The position numbers were made by a program, and so were the translations under genes. Shown here piece after piece: positions 56,051 to 64,000 of a stretch of DNA of 64,000 bases. The notes beneath the pieces are model-generated. The model did no database searches and had not been told where the DNA came from. It saw only the letters and a list, made by a program, of their open reading frames with translations. Source of the stretch: Coriolopsis trogii. Its lineage: Eukaryota > Basidiomycota > Agaricomycetes > Polyporales > Polyporaceae. How positions within the stretch are numbered: position 1 is the stretch's first letter; every line of letters starts with the position of its first letter. The DNA lies in the NCBI GenBank assembly GCA_020543525.1, contig JAHYIO010000033.1:2418001-2482000 (forward strand). The letters are read 5' to 3'.

Positions 56051-57795
56051 CTAAACTGTCGGAAGGGGAGCAGGAGGCCAGTCTAAGGTGACCTGGATGA
56101 GCAGAGCACAGATGAGTGACAGGACATGCATCAAAGTCGGTAAACTATACCACACACCTTGTTCTCCAACGCTTCCATGGTCTCCGCAACATATCTCGTA
56201 AAATCATAGAACATGAGCAGCCGTGTAGAGTCAGAGCAATACTTGCATCCCTTCGGATACGCGTATATCGCATAACCCGAAAGGCCGTCCGCGTGCTTGC
56301 ACGATGCCAACACCGCGCGGAGAAGCTCCGGGTTCGTGGCCGTGGCAGGTGTGGGCCACTCATCCTCCGCAATCCTGCTCATGTACCGCTCGTACCAGCA
56401 CGGGAGCTGTCCGTCCGGGGCATCAGTCGGCGCCCACTTGCCCAGCCGGCACGAGCTCTCCAGCTGAGTACGCCAGTGCTGCCCCACGACGTACCGCGCG
56501 GCTTCGCGGCACCGCGCGTTGTAGGACAGCAACTGTTGCACGCGACCAGCAGAAAGCGAGTACTTGTCGAACGTCGCGTGCGCGGCCTCCGAGAGCGGTT
56601 GGGCTGTGTGCGAGGCGACTATGCGGCGCGCAGCCGACTGTGCTAGTGTGCGCAGGTCGCAGCGGCAGGCGATGGCGTACAGCTGTTCCGGCGGGACAGC
56701 CTGGTCGTCTGCGCGGGCTGTGAGAGCGTCCTGCAAGGCGCGCACGGCTTTCTGCATCTGGTAGTACTGCGCAGCTCTCAGAGCGTGGTAGAGAGTGTGG
56801 ACGTCTGTCGGTAGTACCGCGTCCATTGGATAGATCAGCCGGAGCAAGATGGTGATGATTTGGCTGGACTCTGGGAGAGAGAGCCTGCGCACCGGTTGTG
56901 GCAAGGAGAGCCGACGTTCGGACGGAGTCAGCTGTACGCCAGCGAGCTTGGAGGCAATGACGGGTGACGCGAGCTCGATGATGTTCTTGTAGACGCGGTA
57001 GAGGACGTTGTCGGACGATGTGAGGATAATGTCGGCGTCAGGTGCATTGAAAGGATGCGGTGCTGTCTTCGGAATACATGTGAAGCCCAATGAGCGCCGG
57101 TGCAGTGACAACGACTTCGTACGCCCGATGAGGGGTGCTGACATGTCGTCTGAGGGGGGAGGAGTGGGGAGGCTTGTGGGACGGACATGGCGAGGGAGAA
57201 ACCTGCCAGCGATGCTCCCACCTCCCTCGCAAAAGGAGAGGAGACGGCGGTACGCACTGGCGGGTAGGTCCTCGAGTTCTTTAGCGTACGTGTACAGCGC
57301 GTTCTTCTTCCGCACCTCCTTGGCAGCTTCGTGCACCATGTCCTCGAGCCCAAGCTGCCACGCGATGGCATAGACACGCATAGGCTCGGTAGCTGCGAAC
57401 GCGAGCAGCTTCTGTCTAGTGATCTTCACCGCCTCGCGCATTCGATACTTCTTGGCCGCCTCGAGTGTCGCCCGCACGTCGTCAATGGTATCCAGTGGGG
57501 GATCGTCCACGGGGTAACAGAGGCGAAACAGGAGGTCGAGGATCACGCTCTCTTCGGGGAAATGCAAAGACGGAGGCCCCATAGGCTCATGGGTCGGTGT
57601 CGGCTCATCTTCCGAGTCCATCTTGGAGCGTGAAGGAGTAGAGGTCGGGAACTGCGATGGACTGAAGATGTCCTTGAAGTACTCGGAAGCGAGGGACAGA
57701 ATGACCTTGTGCAGCTTGAAGACCACACCGTCTGCTGACCAAACGTATAAATCCGCAGAGGGATCTGAGAAAGGGTTTTCGTCCGGCAGCGACAT
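56051..57795 (-). CDS. Double-BTB/POZ domain protein (subfamily C)
   Basis: Exon 57795-56158, a 65-nt intron (GTGTGT...CCAG) and terminal exon 56092-56051 (VTLDWPPAPLPTV, stop) give 559 residues. The first BTB module starts near residue 14 (ADLYVWSADGVVFKLHKVIL, then LLFRLCYPVDDPP). The second follows APDADIILTSSDNVLYRVYK with LLRLIYPMDAVLP. The C-terminus contains PCWYERYM, GCKYCSD and a helix FTRYVAETMEALENK just before the splice. These blocks are shared only with its neighbour at 58804-60491 and define a subfamily. The CxxC pair might contact a metal. The role is unknown. Confidence 0.86.
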
Positions 57796-58803
57796 GAGAG
57801 GAGAGAGAAAGAAGCAGAAAGCGGCAGTGACACCAACTGCGGGGCAAGGCCACAGCTTTGACGCTTCGGGCGCTTACTGTGGGTCAGGGTGGTCCCAAGT
57901 CGTCTTGAATCATTCGTAGTCATTCCCGAGGGCGGCGGGAGTGTGCATCCAAAGAGAAAATCATATACCCAATAGTTTTGTAGTCCTCGAAAGATTGTCA
58001 AAGTCTGAAGCTGTTATCAGCTCCCCATGCACTAAACTTGTTAATTTAATGGCCATGCTACGCACACTGACTAGGACGGATGACTCGCCATCACATCGAG
58101 AATCCATCGTCGGCGCATCAAAGATTTTGATGAGCACAGCCAATCTGTCGAACAACATTCACCGAGCAACGAACCTTACTCGTTCACCGTGGTTTCGCTA
58201 ACGCGGAGCCTGACGTCAAGCTCGCAAAATCTCTCGAGGGGTGAGCGCAAAGTGCCACGTCACGGTGCGTCGCCAGCGAGAACGCGTAGCGAAGTCGCTT
58301 CCAGGCATGTGTACAGCAACTCCGCGACTTCTGAGAAAGACATGAACCGATGTGCAGCAATGTCCGAAATCCGAGTCGAAACGGATCAAACACGATTTTC
58401 CCACCGTGCCACCAATCGACTTGTGCTCGTTACAAGCCAAATGAACGTAGCGCATAAGCTGAGTTATACACTGATGCAAACAAGAGACTGACTGGCAGGA
58501 GTTGTGCAGGGTGAGGAGTGAGCGGATCCATGGTGGATGTGGTTCGTGAGCGACCTGTAGAATCAATAGACGCTCTCACCAATCTGTCCCTATGAGCGCC
58601 AAAGGCGATGCATGTACCACGTTCGACACGGGACGGTGCCGATATTAAAACACTGCATTCGACTCTACTCCGACGGTTCATGAGTTAAGAGCCCCAAGTC
58701 ATCACCTGCGTGGGAGCCTGGAGGGCAGGCCGACGGATTGAACTGCTGCAAAAGTGGCTACCATTGCGCATCGTGGTGGCAGACGGTCTGAATGGAGGTC
58801 CAT
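57796..58803. other. Intergenic between two BTB genes
   Basis: No supported coding. It contains the promoter of the downstream minus-strand BTB gene and, at its right end, most of a perfect palindrome. Confidence 0.4.
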
Positions 58804-58810
58804 TCAGACC
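58785..58810. repeat. Perfect inverted repeat, 12-bp arms with 2-nt loop, over the BTB stop codon
   Basis: GGTCTGAATGGA is followed after GG by its exact reverse complement TCCATTCAGACC. The right arm holds the stop codon of the minus-strand BTB gene (58806-58804). In RNA it would form a strong hairpin at the start of the 3' UTR. Confidence 0.9.
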
Positions 58811-60491
58811 GAAGCAATAGCTCCAACGGATTCCTGCGTCTCCGCGACGGACGGCCAAGTAAGCGTGATCTATGTAGGCGATAGAGCTTCAGAAGATGTC
58901 TCGATAGGCAAAGGCTATAGTATAGCGGGCGCACCTTCTTCTCCTTCGCGTCTATGGTATCCGCAACGTACCGTGTGAAGCGCACAAATGTGGAAAAGCT
59001 CTTGGCGGTAGCGCAGTGGCCGCACGAGGGATAAGAGGACATCCATGCCATGCCGACCTCGATGGCGGATGGATTCAACGCATCGACTGCCTTTGGCCAA
59101 GTAACAGTTGACAGTTCCTGCATATATGGCGCGTACCAGCATGGTTTAGCGGGGCCGGAACAATAACTAGACTCGCGACACTTCTCTTTGAAGAATTCTT
59201 CCTTCCACTGGGCCTCCAACCAATCCATGTTTGTGAACATGGTACGAACTTCGGCGAGGCACTGCCGATGATATTCGAGGAGCCGATAGAGATAGCCTGC
59301 ATTGATGTTGATCGCATCGAGCTTAGGGAACAGGGCCGTTCTGAGGTCCATGCGCAAGGTTCTGTGGGCGGCGAACAAGGCGAGATCACGAAGCTCAAGG
59401 TGGCATGCGACGCAATATAGGAGGAGGGGATCCGCGTCGGCAAAGACGTCGCGTTGGGTCGCCAGGATGCCCTGCAGGAATTGAACAGCCTTGCGCATCT
59501 TGTATTTCTCGGCTGCGACAAGAGCGTCATGGACCTCGAGAAGATCAGTCAAGGTCGGATTGTCGGATGGACTACATATCTGGAACAGGATGGACATGAT
59601 GCGGCTGGGCTCAGCGACAACGAGGGGAACGTCAGCAGAACCTTGATCTTGGACCATGGAACGCAGGACCGGAGAGGAGAGCTGTATGAGGTGCTTGTAG
59701 AGCCGATACCGTACTCCGTCGCTTGTGTCCACGATTACATCGGCATCTGGGGCATCGAACGGGTAGGGTGCGAGGGTGGATTTAGGCGAGAACGTTTTGT
59801 CAGAGGTTGCGAAGTGGGTGAAGGATGGGTTACCAGTGAGTTCTCCTTTCTTTCCAGGCTTTCCGGTGGTTAACCCACGCGTAGATGGAATAGGGAAGAA
59901 GAAATTAGGTTTAACAGAGAAGACTGTCGATTGGCAGAAATTGAGGAGGCGTTGGTAGGCGCCGATTGGAATCTCCTCGAGCTCCTCTACATAGTGATCC
60001 TGCAGTTTTTGCTTGCGTACTTCGTTCGCAGCTACGAGTGCCTCGTCTCCAAGCGAGAGGATGCATGCGACGGCGTACGCCTGCATAGGTGTGGAAGGAC
60101 AGTGCTTGCGGAATTGTCGCTTGGCAAACGCGATGACTTTGCGCAGGTCGTACTTCAGGGCAGCAGCAAGTACCCCGCGCACCTCCGCGATGGACGAAAG
60201 CGTAGAGTCTTCCAGTGGATAGCAGAGGTGGAAAAGCTTGTCCAAGACGACGCTCGGTTCCGTGACACGGATCAGGGGTAATCCATCGAACATGTCAGGC
60301 AGCTCAGTCTTCTCACTGTCTGTGGCGTTGGGTTGCGAAGCAGGAGGTTGGGGGAGTCCAAACATGTCCTTGAAGAAATCGGATGCGAGTGCGAGTATAA
60401 CCTTGTGCAACTTGAAGACGACGTTGTCGGATGAGCAAAGCGCGACGTCCGCTGTCGGATCGTTAAAGCTTTCAGCCACTTTAATTGTCAT
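58804..60491 (-). CDS. Double-BTB/POZ domain protein (subfamily C)
   Basis: Exon 60491-58935, a 65-nt intron (GTGCGC...ATAG) and terminal exon 58869-58804 give 540 residues ending ITLTWPSV...AIASV. The first BTB module starts near residue 14 (ADVALCSSDNVVFKLHKVIL, then LFHLCYPLEDST); the second begins at APDADVIVDTSDGVRYRLYK with LFQICSPSDNPT. PCWYAPYM, SCGHCAT and FTRYVADTIDAKEKK are shared with the adjacent gene at 56051, so the two are tandem duplicates. An upstream in-frame ATG at 60635 is rejected because a TATA-like element lies right beside it; the ATG at 60491 begins MTIKVAES, like other members. The role is unknown. Confidence 0.86.
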
Positions 60492-60640
60492 GTGAATGAG
60501 CCCGTGCAAGAATTGAGAGAGTTTTGGACGTTCAGGTTGCAGATTCGATAACCAAGATGGGTCTCGGAACAGAGACACACGGAGTTGGCAGCCGGAGGTG
60601 CGTTGGCGGCTCGGCTCGCCCCGTGCGGAGCTCATACAAA

Positions 60641-60648
60641 GTATATCG
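60641..60648 (-). promoter_or_regulatory. TATA-like element of the BTB gene at 58804-60491
   Basis: GATATAC reads on the minus strand about 150 nt before the ATG at 60491 and only about 10 nt before the earlier ATG at 60635, so transcription probably starts after that earlier ATG. Confidence 0.3.
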
Positions 60649-60899
60649 GAGCGTGACGTTTGTTATGGTTGGTAACACTCCGATTGTCAAGCGTAATCGG
60701 GTATTGAATGACTGTGGCTGATTCCTCATGTGATATCCCTGGCAGAATCCCTGCCCTGGTCTACTACTATTGACTTCAGCCAGCCCTCGCAAGGTTTACT
60801 GGTGCAGAGCCTGCGCTATCCCGTCATATCTCTGGTCTGCCTCACTGCAACTGCCTCTCTTGCGCTTAGATCTGTGCGTAAGCATATCCAACGAACCCC

Positions 60900-63689
60900 A
60901 TGAATCCGGCGGACGACGCTCTGAGCGATTCTATGCGCAAAGTCCAAATACACGATAGTCTTGCATCTGAACCGGATCCTAATCCTTGGCAAGATCCAGC
61001 TCCATCAGTTCTGGCCGCGGACAACCACAAGGAACCGGATGTCACTCAGTCGCAACTAGACGAAGATACGACACATACCGTGCTCAACGCGCCCGTGCAA
61101 GAGAACGTGGACCGGCCACCAGTCAAACAAGAAGTATTACTCGAATTTGATCCCCTTGCCAGTGCGGCACAGAAGGAGGCTCAGCAGGCATGGGAGAGCG
61201 CAGAGGGACATCCACTACCTCCGCCGCCTCCAGAGAAGGAACTGGCAAATCCTACCCCATCCGCTCCCTCTACACCGAACCGTCCGTCTTCCCCTATACC
61301 TTCATTTCCTTCTCTTGCCGCACTCGCTCGTACATTCGCCCTACCGTTAACTCGAGGACAGAGGCCACGTTCCCTTGACTCCGCAGCTGCTGTACCATCC
61401 CCCGCCACACTTTCGTCCTTTGCGCAGCAGCAGTCTACGCCTCGACCTCGTCCACCAGATGACGTTCCGAGTACGAGCAGCCAGCCTGCGATTGCGAGTG
61501 GAAGTGGTCGGAGTACTCCCTCAGGTAAAGGCAAGGAGCAGGATCCGCCCACATTCGACTTTCAGAAGTTCTTGGATCAGATGAAGCTCAAGGGAGCGGA
61601 ACCTGTAGCCAAATATCTCCGGTCGTATGTCGATGTGGATGCGATATCCGCGCGTGACCCTCACACTCGTCCGCCAGATTTCTGAGCAACTTTGCAAAGC
61701 GCACATTCACCGTAAACGATCAAGTCAAGCTCATCAATGATTTCCTGAACGTAAGCACCTCAACTGCCCGTCTCCCCATTCGACTCATGTCCAGTGCAGT
61801 TCATTTCGGTCAGGATGCGTGAGAGCGAGGTGTGGCGGAATGCGTCGGAAGCAGAGTTTGACAATGCTATGGAGGGCATGGAGAAACTTGTCATGAACAG
61901 ACTATACGAGTTGTGAGTGATTTGTCCCCCTGTGATCTGCAGTCTGGTACCGAAACCCTCGTAGCACGTTCACGCCCCAAGTGGCTCGTGCCGTTCCACC
62001 ACGCCCTGTCACGACCGATGACCTAGAACGCGACCGAGTGTTAGAGCAACGTATTGCATTGTTCGGCTGGATAGAACCAAAACATTTAGACGTTCCAGAG
62101 GGCGAAGGGAGCGAAGGGTTCTTGATGTTCGCTCAGCAAGGTGTTTTCGCGCTTCCGTTTCTGTCATTGAAACCGGACCGCCATACTTACAATGGTCTCA
62201 TCCTTAGAACTGCTCAAGATCAATCACTATAAGGCGCCACGCGACAAACTCATTTGCATCCTGAATTGTTGCAAGGTCATCTTTGGTTCGCGCCTCGCCG
62301 TCTCGATCCCGAGCCAACGTTGACCACCCATATACAGGACTTATTCGACATTTACGCAAGGACGAGAGCGCAGATACCTTCGTACCCATCTTGATCTACG
62401 TTGTTATCAAGGCGAACCCGCCACATCTGCTATCGAACGTTGAGTAAGTCCAGTCTATGAACCTTATACGGGTCGAAGTGTTTGATGTCCGTTGCCTACA
62501 GATTTATCAATCGGTTCAGAAACCCTGTGAAACTTCAGAGTGAAGCTGGGTATTATCTGTCCAGTCTGGTATGCACATACGCTGGTCATTGGAGCGCATA
62601 CTAAGAAGCTTTTCGCTCAGATGGGCGCGGTATCGTTCATTGAGACTATGGACCACACCTCACTGTCGAATATTACACAGGAAGAATTCGAGAGGTATAA
62701 TATCTGACATAGATCAACTCGTCCATGTCATCTCAACATTGAGCAGGAACGTGGAAGAAGCGATCCAGTCTCTGCCGAGCACAGGGAGTCAAACCCCTGA
62801 GCGCGGTCTCACTTCTGGGTCCGGCACTCCACCACTCATGTCTGCTACGTCCTCGTCACACGCTGGAGAAGAGTCCGCACAACCGCTCTCGCTGCCAACA
62901 CCCGGGACGTCCCTTGGCGAAGACGCACGCCGTCTCCTGCAGAAGACGGGCGACACGATCTCCAAGCCGCTGAGCGCGATCAGCCGGATATTCAACGAAG
63001 TCCTCGACGGCGCCGAAGACACGCTCTCTTATCTCCCCGGTCCGTTCGCTCCTCTCGAGCTCGGGCGCGAACAGCAGCAGCAACAGTTGTACGAGCAAGA
63101 CGGCCACGCCGCGTACCCGCAAGGTTACCCCCAGACGCCATCCGGACCTGGGATCGGGCTCGGACCGGAACACGGTGCGTACCGGCCCCCACTGCAGACG
63201 CCCTACAAACCCCGCATTAGGCGCGGCTCGCCGTCGCCATCCCCGAATGCGTCGCCCCAGCCGTCTATCCGGTCGGCGTCGTCCGCGCAGTTTCCGAATT
63301 TGCCACATGTGGAGGAGACCCCGTCGCGGTACCGGGCGCAGAGTTTGGGGCCGTACACGAACCAACCACTCGCGATGGGCCCGTCGCAACAGGCGTTCGG
63401 GATGCTGCAGCCGCCTCGGGTGAGTGAGCTTGGCGGCGGGGCGGGGCTGGGAGCGGGGCTGGGGCCAGGTGCGCATCTGTCGCGCACGCCGACGCCAAAC
63501 TTGGATCTGGCGGGGCTGCAGGATGAGATCGATAGGGCGCATGAACAGGCGGCGGGCGCTGCGAAGGAGACGCTGCGGCAGATATTCCCGACTACGGACG
63601 TGGAGATTGTGGAGTGGGTGTTGGAAGCGAATGAGGGGGATCTGGGGAAGAGCATCGAAGCGTTGTTGGAGATGACGAGTGGGACGTAG
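60900..63689 (+). CDS. VPS9: VPS9-domain Rab5 guanine nucleotide exchange factor with C-terminal CUE domain
   Basis: Nine exons (60900-61624, 61678-61750, 61800-61912, 61965-62140, 62208-62285, 62338-62443, 62502-62568, 62621-62694, 62747-63689) join in frame to 784 residues. The N-terminal 200 residues are Pro/Ser-rich. A helical bundle ([40 protein letters not shown]) leads into the VPS9 catalytic domain, with [13 protein letters not shown] and [19 protein letters not shown] around residues 370-480. After a disordered linker with five Gln, residues 742-784 form a CUE ubiquitin-binding domain ([31 protein letters not shown]). Vps9 activates Rab5/Vps21 GTPases in vacuolar and endosomal sorting and is itself ubiquitin-regulated. 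The fifth intron starts GTTCGC, an unusual donor. The unspliced frame ends at a false TGA because the first intron has not been removed. Confidence 0.94.
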
Positions 63690-64000
63690 ATTCATGTGTG
63701 GTGTGGACCCCGGACGTGAACGAGAGACGTATGTGGTTCAATGCATTTCTGGGACTCACATGTTGGAACAACCTGACAAAATGAGACCTTACAACTCCTG
63801 TTGCGGGATCGGTGAGTAGTCTCATCCTGGATTCTCTTTGCGTTGGATCCAAGCTAATTACGTTTGCTGCAGCAGCCAATACAGGTCTTTGGATAGCTTC
63901 CCTGTCGCTGGCATAGACCGTGAGTGAACACAAGCGTGCTGCGGCAATGAACGCTATATCATAAAGAGCGGCTCTCTTCTCTCCTCATCGCCCAGTTTGC
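63690..64000. other. Downstream of VPS9, window edge
   Basis: No supported coding in the remaining 311 bases. Confidence 0.4.

Noticed and set aside
61681..61686. TGA ending the first VPS9 frame
   Set aside because: A GTATGT donor at 61625 and CAG acceptor at 61675-61677 restore the frame as YLRS-FLSNF, matching the family.
1..64000. CRISPR arrays, bacterial operons, prophage or plasmid features
   Set aside because: The DNA is intron-rich fungal nuclear sequence; no spaced direct repeats or bacterial gene order occur.

Overview
This window is nuclear DNA of a basidiomycete fungus, most likely an Agaricomycete. Nearly every gene is broken by phase-consistent GT-AG introns of about 45-75 nt, and the gene content is typical of that group: FunK1-like kinase, F-box protein, multi-pass membrane proteins, expanded BTB/POZ proteins. 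No species is claimed. Exon junctions were worked out by hand from reading frame and splice signals, so single-base errors are possible.

Layout. 1-530: 3' end of a multi-pass membrane protein gene. 1197-2286: SDR oxidoreductase. 3203-4612: RING/coiled-coil protein. 5325-6855 (-): fungal kinase-like gene, divergent from a She3-like coiled-coil gene (7215-9349). About 10046-12063: a gene with a deaminase-like HAE/CCxC core. 12760-14100: nitronate monooxygenase. 14506-17728: two tandem BTB genes, the first with an internal stop. 18775-19776 (-): orphan gene with a decayed copy at 20310-20745. 21835-27520: very large spindle-pole-body protein with a PACT-like C-terminus. 27741-27823 (-): tRNA-Arg. 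27936-29110: cardiolipin synthase. 29680-31469: double-BTB gene. 32713-33839: second membrane protein gene. 36595-37287 (-): small anchored orphan. 39476-41244 (-) and 41970-42338 (-): BTB pseudogene and BTB relic. 42768-42863 (-): second tRNA-Arg. 44560-48053: Reg1-like PP1 regulator. 49645-51523: double-BTB gene. 51825-52793 (-): second SDR. 53690-55360 (-): F-box protein. 56051-57795 (-) and 58804-60491 (-): double-BTB pair. 60900-63689: VPS9 Rab5 GEF.

How it fits together. Single-copy housekeeping genes (spindle pole body, mitochondrial cardiolipin synthesis, endosomal Rab5 activation, phosphatase regulation) are interleaved with a fast-evolving accessory layer: eight BTB loci (five intact, one with an internal stop, one pseudogene, one relic), a duplicated orphan and two membrane-protein copies. 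The most distinctive signal is the BTB family. Its members carry one or two BTB modules and share one gene plan, in which a long first coding exon is followed by a short intron and a tiny terminal exon (24-66 nt) beginning at a conserved V/I residue. Birth, decay and subfamily divergence of this family are all visible within 46 kb.
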